DNA of 64,000 nt from the NCBI GenBank assembly GCA_016711045.1, contig JADJTT010000012.1, forward strand, positions 261,198 through 325,197. The letters are read 5' to 3'. The position numbers and the translations under genes are program-made. Shown here piece by piece: positions 19,964 to 29,107 of this stretch (position 1 is its first letter; each line of letters starts with the position of its first letter). This DNA is from Saprospirales bacterium (lineage in GTDB: Bacteria > Bacteroidota > Bacteroidia > Chitinophagales > Saprospiraceae). The notes under the pieces were generated by a model that ran no database searches, was not told the DNA's origin, and saw only the letters and a list, made by a program, of their open reading frames with translations.

Positions 19964-20992
19964 CTAAAATTTTACCTCATAAAAATACCGGCTGTATTTC
20001 TTATTCCCCCAGTTGGCATAGCGGTAGGCTTCTCGGTACCGATAATCCCAAAGTGCGGTATTCCCCTCCTTTGCAAATGCTTCCCGCATGTCCTCCAACA
20101 CGGCCAGCTTCTTTTTCCAGTGCCTCAGCCCTGAATCTGTCAGGTTATGGAATGTGTATTTCAGACCCAGTGAAGCTAACGCTTTAGCCAGGTGGGTATT
20201 ATCGGGGAAAAGGTTCTCGGCATAGGCTTCATCCATGATCCACTGCGAAAAATACGCCATCAAACGCCCTCCGTTAGAGAGCAGGTTGCCTGCCTGTTCG
20301 AGCAGGCCTGGGAGGCTATCGGCATAATAGAGCGTGTCCAGCGAAATGAGCAGATCATATTCCCCTTCCGGAAGTTTCAGGTCGTTGATATTGGCTATGC
20401 TGAATCGGAGTTTTGCATTCGGGGCGCCTACCCGTTCATTGGCATTTTTTATGGCCTCTCCGGAAATATCCACTCCGTGAAAGGTGGCGTTGCACACCGA
20501 TGACAGGTATTCCGTGATCCGGCCATTGCCGCACCCGATGTCGAGCACGTTGGTGAATGCATTGGTTTGTAACCGTTCGATCAGGAGCGATAATTCCTGC
20601 TGGTCGATCAGGCCGTGTTGAGAAAGGTCGTGCCCATATACCTTTTCACAAAAGAGATGATGGGCTTCACTGTTTTCGACTTGCGAAAAATAGTTGTCGT
20701 ATTCGTATTGGTAAAAGGGGGCTTCGGCCTCTACTTTGTCTTTTAGTTTCAGGCCATTGGGGTGAAAATTGAATTCCCCCTCCTCTACCGATATGACGCC
20801 TTTTTCGAGCAAGGATTCGAAAGCGCCTTCCCAATCCAGCTTAAAGGCGCCGATCCAGGTTTTTCCAAAATATTCTATGCTTTCTTTCGTGGCCTTCCTT
20901 TCCGGGTCTAAGTGCTGGTAAAGTGCATAGCGGCTTCTGAACCATGCCAGGGTGGTGATGAGTTGTTTCTCGGAGGTTGATAGTGTTTTCAT
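19964..20992 (-). CDS. Class I SAM-dependent methyltransferase
   Basis: 342 residues. The N-terminal ~130 residues are a helical domain ('LITTLAWFRSRYALYQHLDP'). The Rossmann methyltransferase core starts at ~155 with 'VLDIGCGNGRITEYLSS' (motif I), then 'FHGVDISGEAI' and 'YDLLISLDTLYYADSLPGLL'. It should methylate a small molecule or cofactor-like substrate; none is identifiable. It lies between the T9SS propeller gene and repeat copy 3, with no clear operon partner. Confidence 0.85.
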   Translation of the reverse strand: MKTLSTSEKQLITTLAWFRSRYALYQHLDPERKATKESIEYFGKTWIGAFKLDWEGAFESLLEKGVISVEEGEFNFHPNGLKLKDKVEAEAPFYQYEYDNYFSQVENSEAHHLFCEKVYGHDLSQHGLIDQQELSLLIERLQTNAFTNVLDIGCGNGRITEYLSSVCNATFHGVDISGEAIKNANERVGAPNAKLRFSIANINDLKLPEGEYDLLISLDTLYYADSLPGLLEQAGNLLSNGGRLMAYFSQWIMDEAYAENLFPDNTHLAKALASLGLKYTFHNLTDSGLRHWKKKLAVLEDMREAFAKEGNTALWDYRYREAYRYANWGNKKYSRYFYEVKF

Positions 20993-21000
20993 AAAAAAAT

Positions 21001-21103
21001 TTAACCCGCAAAGGCGCTAAGGACGCGAAGAAGCTGTGCTTTCAAAACTATAACCTGTTGCAAGGTTTCGGTCTCTTTGCGTCCTTAGCGCCTTTGCGGT
21101 TAA
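21001..21103. repeat. CCGCAAAGG-type inverted-repeat element, copy 3
   Basis: Starts TTAACCCGCAAAGGCGCTAA and ends GTCCTTAGCGCCTTTGCGGT followed by TAA, the complement of the left arm. The GH38 stop codon (21100-21102) lies inside the last bases of the element, so the repeat abuts or supplies the 3' end of that gene. Confidence 0.88.
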
Positions 21104-24100
21104 TATTTAAATTTGATAAACTTCGTCTCGAAATGTTCAATCAACAGCGGCCCTGTTGACACCTGTATCTCATCCTCCAACACGTTGACTTCCGAAATAG
21201 CCCTGGCGCCGGTCTCTTGCAATAGCCGCGTGATATCCAGGATTGCATGATCGCCTTCGACTTCGCGTACATGCAGAATAACGGCATCTCCGGACAACGA
21301 AGGCTGTGCATCAACCAACAACAGATTGGGCACCCCCAAATCCAGCACCGAGCGGGCTGCACTTGCTTGTTTTGTCTCTCCCTCCGGAATCACCCTGGCC
21401 AAAAGCGGCACGCGTGAGCCCCAGCCAAACCGGGTAGCAAAAGTATTCGACCGGTCGGAAGAAGAGGTCAGGTAGTAATCCCACTTCATCTCCCCTTCCT
21501 GGCTGGCTTTGAAGTTGGTGGTCCAGTAATTGTTGAGTACCCATGAATAGATATGCGACGTTTCGGGCTGATGCCGGTAATAGAATCGGCCGGTATTGAT
21601 CGCGCCAAATTGGACGAGGGGGATATCGTTGCTGCTGTACACGATCTGGCCTTGGTCATTTCGGACGGAGGCAAAGTTTTGTACCACATTCCAATCGGAA
21701 GAGGTGCCTTCCAACTGGTTAATCCCCGGAAAAACGAGACCGCCTTGTGCCTCAAAAGCAAGCTTACTCCCTTCCAGGCCAAAAGGGAACGCTACATATA
21801 CAGCCTCCGGCTCCGTAACCGGCAGTTTGTGCATATCGTAAAGCAATTGGATCCGCTTATCCGTATGGTATAGGCGGATCTCGATATTGACGCCCCTGCT
21901 ATCCGCACAATCGGGAAGGGTGCCGTGGATGCGGATGCTTTTCCAAATAGCCCCATCCTCTATAGCGGAAACGGTAATATCGGTCAGGGTTGATAGCGTC
22001 TTTTTTAACGGCACATAAATGGTATCGCGGTTGGTATTGGTCAATCGCTCCATCGCCTGCCGGTTGTCAAGCCGCTCGTAAATGAATGCGCCCAGGCTTA
22101 TCGTGTCCTGCACATCCAGAAGCTCTACCTGCAATTCTTTGTCAAAAAGACTGGTGATCACGCCTTTCTCCCGGTCCAGGGTCAGGCGGTAAAAGGCATT
22201 TTCCAGGTTCGTATCGGCAGACATATTCGCTTCTATTTTTTGGGCCTCCTCTCCGACCTCGATCCGGAGGGTTTTGTAGCCCATAGCCGGCACTTCCGGC
22301 ACCCACAAGGCCCAATAGGTGCCATCGCTCCGGCTGCTCATAGCCTGGGCCGAAACCTTACGCCCCTGGTCATCCAGCATCTGGAATTTTTTATTGGTGG
22401 GAAGGATTTCGTGGTCGATATACACGGTGACCAATCCGGAACGATCCCAGTTCAGGGTATTGAAAATGGCGATGGTGGGCACATCCGATCGGCCGACCAA
22501 CGGCTGCATGAAGCCCATGGCTTTTTCCCGAAGCAATGCGGCATTTTTTACGGCCGTCCAAACATAAGCCGATTTCTCGCCCCACTGGATCACCGCATTT
22601 TCCGACATCGGATCGCTGATACTTTCCGCCGCACCGAAGGTGTGCTCATCGTAAAACAGCAGATCGTCCTGGCACTCGGAGATGTCGTCGGCAATTTCTT
22701 GTGGAAGTTGGGCACCCAGCATGGTAGCCATGGAAAGCAATCCCGTGTTGGCGACCATATCGGCTTGGGTGGTACGGGCTGCCTTGGTTTCATTCATGGC
22801 CGAGCCAAATCCGTCGGCCCACCAGTCCGGCCAGGCCACTTTTTTAACGGGTAAATAATCGGCTTCATGCTGCTCGAGATAGGTCAAAAATTCGTTGGCC
22901 AGGGCAATACGGAGTTTGGGCCACTCGTAGGTTTCATTCCACTCTTTCACGATATCGCAGGCAACCGTGGAAGGGGGTGAATTATCCGTCACATACCCTG
23001 AAAATTGAAAGGCCGTGTGGTCGAAAGGGTAGCCTTTATTTTCCAGGTCTTCCAGGTAGTTGGAAAGGTTGGACCGGAACACATCGATGTATCCGGAGGT
23101 CAGGCTGAGGGCATTGCCGTGCATGTAGTGCTCGCTTCGGTAGGCTAGCAGCCGGTTGCCGGCGGGCGATTCCCACCAAAACGAAGTGGGTTTGTCGAAC
23201 GGCACGTGGGCGCGGTGGCCGTGCTGGCCCATGTTCAGGTATTTTACATCCGTGCCACTGAAAAAATCGACCATGCACCAGCCGATCCCGTTGACGTCGT
23301 TTTGCATGGCGGTAGACACTTCGATGCCCCGGTCCTTAAAGGTCTTGAGGGTTCTGGTTTGGGCAGCGAGCACCGTTTCATCCGCTATTTCTGAGAAGTT
23401 GAAAAACATGCCGGTCACCTCGATCCTGCCTTCCTTAATTCGCTTCAACAAACGGTCGATCTGCGTTTCGGGCCTGCTTTCGAGGTATTCGCGCACCGCC
23501 CATGAAGCCTCACAGGTCCAGCGGAATTTGGCGTTGTCGGGGTAGTCGTCGGTCTGATCGCAATAGTCCAGGGCATAGTCAATATATCGCAGATGTTCGG
23601 GTAGTATTTCCGTCTGGGGACGGGTATAACCGATATCGGTATGGCTATGTTGCACGAGGTAGATGGTCCATTCCCGCAACGGCTCCAACGAAAACGGATA
23701 TTCGGCGGCCGGACCGTTCCCGATGGCTAGTTGAGCCACAAAGCGGGTTGGTTCCTCCACTTTGGGCAGATAGAGGTCGAGTGCATTGTGCCCGGGATGG
23801 AGCCAAACGGAATCCTTTTCTTGCCCCACCTGGACAACGGCGTAGGCCGGCTCCCCCAGGTGCGTAAAGTTGAACCGCGCGACATGGAAAAGGGCCCCCT
23901 CTTTCCTGGCCACCACCTTGTTCTGGGTGATCTTCACCTCCTCCTGAAGCGTGGTTTTAAAGGTCATGTACCAGGCATTGCTCTCCTGATCTTCCCCATC
24001 TACCTTTATCACAGCCGGAGAGCCCAGCTGAATAGCAGACACCGGAAGCGTGAGGGTAGCAAAACCCATCTGATCCTTGTGCTTGTCGATCATGGTTCGG

Positions 24101-24498
24101 GTGAAGGTCAGCACGGCGCCTTCGTCTCCATACACACTCCAGGACGTTTTTTCATTATCGAGTGGACTGAAAAATTCCACCCACTTTTTCCCGTCGACAA
24201 ACAGGTCGAACCGCTGGCTTTCGGCCAGCACATCCATTCCATATACCCAAATGAAGGTGACGGTTTTTCCCGTGTAGTTTGCAGGGACTGCTTCCGTTTG
24301 CCATTCAATAGGTGGAAAGCTTTTCCGGGCCCGGGAGAGGAGGGAGGCGCTTACATCCGGCAGAGGGGAATGATAGGTGAATCGCGTGCCGCTGATATCG
24401 GCTTCATAGCCTTGAAAAAACGGCGCTTGTGCAAAAAGAGGAATGCTCCAAACCGTTAAAGCAAGTACAATAAACAGGAAGTAACTGCTATTTTTCAT
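21100..24498 (-). CDS. Secreted glycoside hydrolase family 38-type (alpha-mannosidase-like) enzyme
   Basis: About 1132 residues from ATG at 24498, which starts a signal peptide ('MKNSSYFLFIVLALTVWSI', cleavage near 'LFAQ'); the frame also runs upstream into the palindrome but without a signal. An N-terminal accessory region (~20-290) precedes the GH38 catalytic part, which begins with 'YLVQHSHTDIGYTRP' (zinc-binding His/Asp). 'MQNDVNGIGW' (candidate nucleophile Asp) and 'NMGQHGHR' follow, then the C-terminal beta-domains (~690-1130). GH38 enzymes cleave alpha-mannose from N-glycans and mannans. With the PNGase F-like protein at 1-2518 and SusCD at 12021-16986 it suggests N-glycan use. Specificity is not resolved. 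Confidence 0.88.
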   Translation of the reverse strand: MKNSSYFLFIVLALTVWSIPLFAQAPFFQGYEADISGTRFTYHSPLPDVSASLLSRARKSFPPIEWQTEAVPANYTGKTVTFIWVYGMDVLAESQRFDLFVDGKKWVEFFSPLDNEKTSWSVYGDEGAVLTFTRTMIDKHKDQMGFATLTLPVSAIQLGSPAVIKVDGEDQESNAWYMTFKTTLQEEVKITQNKVVARKEGALFHVARFNFTHLGEPAYAVVQVGQEKDSVWLHPGHNALDLYLPKVEEPTRFVAQLAIGNGPAAEYPFSLEPLREWTIYLVQHSHTDIGYTRPQTEILPEHLRYIDYALDYCDQTDDYPDNAKFRWTCEASWAVREYLESRPETQIDRLLKRIKEGRIEVTGMFFNFSEIADETVLAAQTRTLKTFKDRGIEVSTAMQNDVNGIGWCMVDFFSGTDVKYLNMGQHGHRAHVPFDKPTSFWWESPAGNRLLAYRSEHYMHGNALSLTSGYIDVFRSNLSNYLEDLENKGYPFDHTAFQFSGYVTDNSPPSTVACDIVKEWNETYEWPKLRIALANEFLTYLEQHEADYLPVKKVAWPDWWADGFGSAMNETKAARTTQADMVANTGLLSMATMLGAQLPQEIADDISECQDDLLFYDEHTFGAAESISDPMSENAVIQWGEKSAYVWTAVKNAALLREKAMGFMQPLVGRSDVPTIAIFNTLNWDRSGLVTVYIDHEILPTNKKFQMLDDQGRKVSAQAMSSRSDGTYWALWVPEVPAMGYKTLRIEVGEEAQKIEANMSADTNLENAFYRLTLDREKGVITSLFDKELQVELLDVQDTISLGAFIYERLDNRQAMERLTNTNRDTIYVPLKKTLSTLTDITVSAIEDGAIWKSIRIHGTLPDCADSRGVNIEIRLYHTDKRIQLLYDMHKLPVTEPEAVYVAFPFGLEGSKLAFEAQGGLVFPGINQLEGTSSDWNVVQNFASVRNDQGQIVYSSNDIPLVQFGAINTGRFYYRHQPETSHIYSWVLNNYWTTNFKASQEGEMKWDYYLTSSSDRSNTFATRFGWGSRVPLLARVIPEGETKQASAARSVLDLGVPNLLLVDAQPSLSGDAVILHVREVEGDHAILDITRLLQETGARAISEVNVLEDEIQVSTGPLLIEHFETKFIKFKY

Positions 24499-24524
24499 GA
24501 TGTTCTTTCTCCAGACTCTCGTTT

Positions 24525-24600
24525 TATACTCAAGGAAAATTGATTTGTGAGTGGGGCGGCCGCGGCCGCCCCACTCACAAATCAATTTTCCTTGAGTATA
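24525..24600. repeat. Perfect 76-bp palindrome
   Basis: Two exact 38-bp arms with no loop meet at a CGGCCG/CGGCCG centre. The outer part reads TATACTCAAGGAAAATTGAT. It starts 24 bp after the stop of the gene at 24628-26151 and ends 27 bp before the GH38 ATG. The outer 23 bases recur singly at 44328-44350. It could act as a terminator or cruciform, or be the trace of a hairpin-ended element. Confidence 0.95.
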
Positions 24601-24627
24601 TCAGTTCACGAGACGGAAGATAAGAAC

Positions 24628-26151
24628 TTATTTCTTCCTCAGTTCATACAAGTCCGTTCGCCTGTCCTTGAGATTTTTTACACTTCCGTGGTTGTGGAGT
24701 TCATTTAGTAAGTCTACATCCACATCTGCTATTAGGATCATTTCGGTATTGGGTGTCGCTTCCGATTTGATCCCGTTGGTAGGGAAAGGGAAATCGCAAG
24801 GGGTGAACACCATGGATTGGGCGTATTGAATGTCCATATTATGCACTTTGGGTAAGTTGCCCACACTCCCAGCGATGGCAACATAACATTCGTTTTCAAT
24901 GGCTCTCGCCTGCGCACAATACCGTACTCTCGAATATCCGTTTTGCGTATCGGTCAAAAAAGGAACAAATAATATATCCATGCCTTCATCGGCCAGGAGT
25001 CGGCTCAATTCAGGAAACTCCACATCATAACAGATTAGAATGCCAATTTTCCCGCAATCTGTATCGTATGTTTGCAGCTTGTTACCCCCTTTCATGCCCC
25101 AAATCCTTTCTTCATCGGGCGTGACGTGAAGTTTTTCAAAGCGTTCGATCGAGCCATCGCGTTTGCACAAATACCCCACGTTGAATAGGTTGTCACCCAC
25201 TACCTCGGGCATGCTTCCCGTAATGATATTGATGTTGTAGGAGATGGACAATTTTGAAAACTCCTGCACCAATGCATCCGTATACCTGGCCAATCTCCTT
25301 ATGGCTTCCGCTTCGCTCAAATGGTTGTACTCCGCCATTAAAGGCGCGTTGAAAAATTCGGGAAAAAGGGCAAAATCACATTTGTATCCGCTCACCGCAT
25401 CGACAAAGTACTCGATCTGATCCATCATGTCTTTTACATCCCGGTACGGACGCATTTGCCATTGTATGAGGCCCAGGCGGACTTCTTTTTTTATCGTTTT
25501 TGCTTTGGTGTTGGGTTTTTCGTAGTAGATATTGTCCCACTCCAACAAGACCGCATATTCCTTCGAGCCTTCATCGCCTTCCAGATACCCTTTGAGCACT
25601 TTGATCGGGTGAAAATCATTCGACAACTGAAAGTTAAGCACCGGGTCATGGATCTCTCTTGATTTTACCTTTTCGATATATTCTTTAGGACTAAGCTCCT
25701 CGGCATATCGGTGATAATTGGGTATCCTTCCTCCAAATACAATGGATTTCAGGTTCAATTTTTCGCAAAGTTCCTTTCTGTAGTCGTACAGGCGCCTCCC
25801 CAGACGAAGTCCCCTGAACTCCGGTTTAACGAATACGTCAATCCCATACAAGGTGTCCCCTTCATCGGTATGTGTATTGAAAGAATAATCACCTGTAATT
25901 TGCTTGTACGTATGTTGATCTTCAAACTGGTCATAGTCCAGGATTATGGATAGGGCGCATCCCGCAATAAGTCCATTCACCTTTACCACCACTTGTCCTT
26001 CCGGAAAAATATCGAGCAATTTCTGGATATGATCTTCTCCCCAATAGGCATTGGGCATCGTTTGATAGGCGTTTATCATGGCCGCTTTTAACTCCTGATA
26101 ATCATCAATAGTTAAAAAGGTAAGTTCAATGTTTTCAATCTTCTCGTTCAT
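24628..26151 (-). CDS. Fused GNAT acetyltransferase - carbon-nitrogen hydrolase
   Basis: 507 residues. About 1-215 is a GNAT domain ('RGLRLGRRLYDYRKELC' acetyl-CoA region). About 225-500 is a nitrilase-superfamily domain with the Glu-Lys-Cys triad visible: 'LFPEFFNAP' (Glu), 'FEKLHVTPDE' (Lys) and 'ILICYDVEFPELSR' (Cys). Fusions of this kind are known in many bacteria; the hydrolase should act on an amide or nitrile and the GNAT on an amine, but no substrate is established here. Flanked by the 76-bp palindrome downstream and a TolC-like gene upstream. No signal peptide, hence cytoplasmic. Confidence 0.92.
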   Translation of the reverse strand: MNEKIENIELTFLTIDDYQELKAAMINAYQTMPNAYWGEDHIQKLLDIFPEGQVVVKVNGLIAGCALSIILDYDQFEDQHTYKQITGDYSFNTHTDEGDTLYGIDVFVKPEFRGLRLGRRLYDYRKELCEKLNLKSIVFGGRIPNYHRYAEELSPKEYIEKVKSREIHDPVLNFQLSNDFHPIKVLKGYLEGDEGSKEYAVLLEWDNIYYEKPNTKAKTIKKEVRLGLIQWQMRPYRDVKDMMDQIEYFVDAVSGYKCDFALFPEFFNAPLMAEYNHLSEAEAIRRLARYTDALVQEFSKLSISYNINIITGSMPEVVGDNLFNVGYLCKRDGSIERFEKLHVTPDEERIWGMKGGNKLQTYDTDCGKIGILICYDVEFPELSRLLADEGMDILFVPFLTDTQNGYSRVRYCAQARAIENECYVAIAGSVGNLPKVHNMDIQYAQSMVFTPCDFPFPTNGIKSEATPNTEMILIADVDVDLLNELHNHGSVKNLKDRRTDLYELRKK

Positions 26152-26218
26152 ACTATTTGAAATTTTTCAGCCTGAAATGCGCCGTTATTAATGCATCCGG
26201 CTTTGGCGTCGAAGGTAG

Positions 26219-27649
26219 TTAATCATTCGCATCCATGCCCACTATTGAATCGAGGATGGTTCCGGTGACGAACAAATACTCCAATTTTGCCTGTTGAAGC
26301 TTTGCCGTCAGTTCTACTAATTTCACCCGTGTTTCCAGGTATTTCTCTTCCCTTTTGTTCAGGAGAAATACCGAACTTTCTCCGTAGGAAAACCTCTCTC
26401 GCTCCGCCTCCAGCAACAGGCCGTAATTACCGACATTCTGCTGTTGCAACGCTACCTGCGCTTCCAGAAAAAGCTGACTTTCCAGGTTGCCTTCTATTTT
26501 ATTTTTCAGGCTGTTCTGTTTATCCAATATACTAAATTCGACTTCCCTGATTTTAAGTCCGGTATTTTCAATGGCCGCCCTTTCGCTCCGAAGCAGTATT
26601 GGCATGGAAAAATTAAATCCCCACTTATAATTGGACAGGTAAAAATTTGGAGCGATCCCGTCGTCCGGAGTAGCGAGCAGGGAGTTGTATTTGAGCTTGA
26701 GTTTGGGCTTGAGTTTATCTCTTTTTAACCGTTGGTCAATTTCGTATTGCGTCTTTTTGTACTCCTTTTCCAAAATTTCAGGGTGATTCAATATCAGTTG
26801 ATCCAGAGAAGGAGGCACCTGGGCCTCAAAATCATTTTCAACGATACCGGCAGGCTGGGTAGTCTCCTGAAGCTCCAAAGGTATTTGATCGAACCACAGG
26901 AAGTTTTCAATTTGCTGCTTCGCTTTTACGAATTCCACCTGATTGGTCTGCAGGCGCGAAAGGCGGTCTTGCACGATCAGAAAGGCCTCCAGGGTATCAA
27001 TAGCCGGTTTTGCGCCATTGATATGTAATTGCTTGGTAGCTTCCAGGTATTCCTCCGCCAGCTGGATACTCTCTCGGATAATGCCCTGGGTATTGTAAAC
27101 AGCCTGCCAATTGAGGAATGCCTGGGAGGCGGCAAACAGCAACTCGTTCAACATGATCTTTCGCTCATTCTCTGCTGCCTGCTGGTATACTTTTGCCTGC
27201 TGCAGCGCTGCTCTCCGTTCGTCTATAAGCAACCCCTGAAGCAGATTTGCCTCCACGCCCAGGGTCCAGAGCCCGTTTTGGTCTGTTTTATTTTCCGGGT
27301 TTAAATATGTGCCATCTGTGTTTTCATAGCCACCGGTAACGGAGAGCCCGTACCAGGTGGGTATCCGGAACCCGGCATCGAAAATTCGGTAGTAATGCTT
27401 GTCATCAAAATATTTTTCATTCCAGCCGGAAGAAAGCACCGGATCAAACGCTCCCCGAGCTGACAACAGGGCCGCATCTGCAAAATCCATTTGCAGTTCC
27501 GCCTGCCGGGCAAGCGGATGCTGCTGCCATACAAACCCAATGAATTCCCGGTAAGTGAGTATGGTCGAATCGCCTTGCGCCATGCCCGCGCAGACAGTGA
27601 GAATCCACATACTTGCGGCTATATATAGTTTCCGGCCAGCCTTTTTCAT
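26219..27649 (-). CDS. TolC family outer-membrane protein
   Basis: 476 residues with a signal peptide ending 'VCAGMAQGDS'. Helical repeats include 'QQHPLARQAELQMDFADAAL' and 'LLEAERERFSYGESSVFLLN', the typical second-repeat motif of outer-membrane factors. It is the last gene of a three-gene set with an HlyD-like adaptor (27713-29089) and an ABC exporter (29108-30769), all minus strand with short gaps. The three would form an ABC-type envelope exporter. Confidence 0.9.
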   Translation of the reverse strand: MKKAGRKLYIAASMWILTVCAGMAQGDSTILTYREFIGFVWQQHPLARQAELQMDFADAALLSARGAFDPVLSSGWNEKYFDDKHYYRIFDAGFRIPTWYGLSVTGGYENTDGTYLNPENKTDQNGLWTLGVEANLLQGLLIDERRAALQQAKVYQQAAENERKIMLNELLFAASQAFLNWQAVYNTQGIIRESIQLAEEYLEATKQLHINGAKPAIDTLEAFLIVQDRLSRLQTNQVEFVKAKQQIENFLWFDQIPLELQETTQPAGIVENDFEAQVPPSLDQLILNHPEILEKEYKKTQYEIDQRLKRDKLKPKLKLKYNSLLATPDDGIAPNFYLSNYKWGFNFSMPILLRSERAAIENTGLKIREVEFSILDKQNSLKNKIEGNLESQLFLEAQVALQQQNVGNYGLLLEAERERFSYGESSVFLLNKREEKYLETRVKLVELTAKLQQAKLEYLFVTGTILDSIVGMDAND

Positions 27650-27712
27650 TGCAAATTTTCTTATTTATCCAGCTTATTATTCCAAGGCCAATCCAGTCGA
27701 TTGAGCTTCTTT

Positions 27713-29089
27713 CTATTTAATCGATTTCAATGGCGCTTTGCGTTTTACACTTTGATAATCGCCATTACTTTTATCATAAAAATTGGGGGGAAAGCCGTTG
27801 AGCTGCCGCCACAACTCATACCAGAGCGGTACATCGGTTAGCAGAATAAATGCGCTGGCGCCTGAACCTACCCGGAGTAATTCGGGCCAGGCTTTTTCAT
27901 TTGGATCCGGGGCAATAACGAGGCGGTATTTACCATTTTCACTGATAAATTGGTCAATGGCAAAAACTTCCCCGGAGAAAGTTCCAACCGAATTGTTTGG
28001 CCAGCCGCTAAATACGATGGCGGGCCAGCCATCAAACTGAAAGCGAACCCGGTTACCAATGCTTAACAGCGGCAAATCGCGGGGTTTGACGTAAATTTCC
28101 ACCGCCAGGTCGTATACTTCGGGCATAATCGTTACGATGTCCGTCCCCTCTTTGATAATTTCACCAATCCCTTTTTTTATGGTTTTGGTGATGTAGCCCG
28201 ATTGAGGGGCAGTAATGTAGTAGAGCTTTTGCCGCTGGTTGTAGTTACTCAGCTGATTTTGCAGCTTGGAAGTATTGGCTGCGGCATCCAGTTTATTGGA
28301 AAGCGCCGAGAATTTGTCCGATTGCGACTTGGCCATTTTGTCGGCATACTCGCTTGCAACGGTGGAAAGCTCGATCTGAAAGTTCAGCAGTTCGTTCTTT
28401 TGGGTGCGCAACTTGTTCTCCTGCACATTGACCTTGGCTTGTGTTTCCTGCAGTTTTAGCTTTTTCTCTTCCAGTTCGGTCAGTGATTTTAGTCCCTTGT
28501 CGTATAGTTCCAGATTTCGCCGGTATTGGTTTTCTGCAATGAGATAGTTGGTTTGATAGGCGAGGAGATCGATGCTGTCGCTCGCTATTTTAAAGCGGGT
28601 TTGCTCGATCTTGTTCAGAGTTTGTTCCAATTTGAAATCGCGGGCTTGCAACAAGGCCTGGTATTGGGTTTCGAGCGACTTGACCTTATCGTCATAAGAA
28701 CTGATACTCTGCGACTTCGCACTGACCTGTTCCATCGTCCGGTCTACCAACTCCGGGTCGAAATATTCGCTTTTCACTTCGGAAATATGTACGATGGTAT
28801 CGCCTGCTTGCACGAAATCGCCTTCCCGGACGAACCATTCTTCCAAACGGCCAGAGAGCACAGATTGGATAGCTTGTGGCTTCTGATCGGGTTTCAGGGT
28901 CGTCACGTATCCCTTCGCTTGTATGTTTTGCGTCCAGGGCAGGAACATGGAGATGCCTGCAATCACTACGATGCCCAGCGAAATATACAAGGGTAGTTTT
29001 CTTACTTTTCCCTTTTCCAACCACTTAAATGAGTTGAACCCCTGAGGGTTGATGAAATCCGTGATGCTGTTTTTCGAAATATTTAGCAT
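27713..29089 (-). CDS. HlyD-family membrane fusion protein
   Basis: 458 residues. One N-terminal membrane anchor (~30-52, 'LPLYISLGIVVIAGISMFLP') is followed by a lipoyl half-motif ('SVLSGRLEEWFVREGDFVQA'). A long coiled coil (~110-280) and the return half 'YYITAPQSGYITKTIKKGIG' come next, then a beta-barrel. The long hairpin is typical of type I secretion adaptors that span the periplasm between an ABC transporter and TolC. Partners are the neighbours on both sides, 19 bp from the ABC gene. Confidence 0.9.
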   Translation of the reverse strand: MLNISKNSITDFINPQGFNSFKWLEKGKVRKLPLYISLGIVVIAGISMFLPWTQNIQAKGYVTTLKPDQKPQAIQSVLSGRLEEWFVREGDFVQAGDTIVHISEVKSEYFDPELVDRTMEQVSAKSQSISSYDDKVKSLETQYQALLQARDFKLEQTLNKIEQTRFKIASDSIDLLAYQTNYLIAENQYRRNLELYDKGLKSLTELEEKKLKLQETQAKVNVQENKLRTQKNELLNFQIELSTVASEYADKMAKSQSDKFSALSNKLDAAANTSKLQNQLSNYNQRQKLYYITAPQSGYITKTIKKGIGEIIKEGTDIVTIMPEVYDLAVEIYVKPRDLPLLSIGNRVRFQFDGWPAIVFSGWPNNSVGTFSGEVFAIDQFISENGKYRLVIAPDPNEKAWPELLRVGSGASAFILLTDVPLWYELWRQLNGFPPNFYDKSNGDYQSVKRKAPLKSIK

Positions 29090-29107
29090 GAGGTAAAGGG
29101 TTTATTC

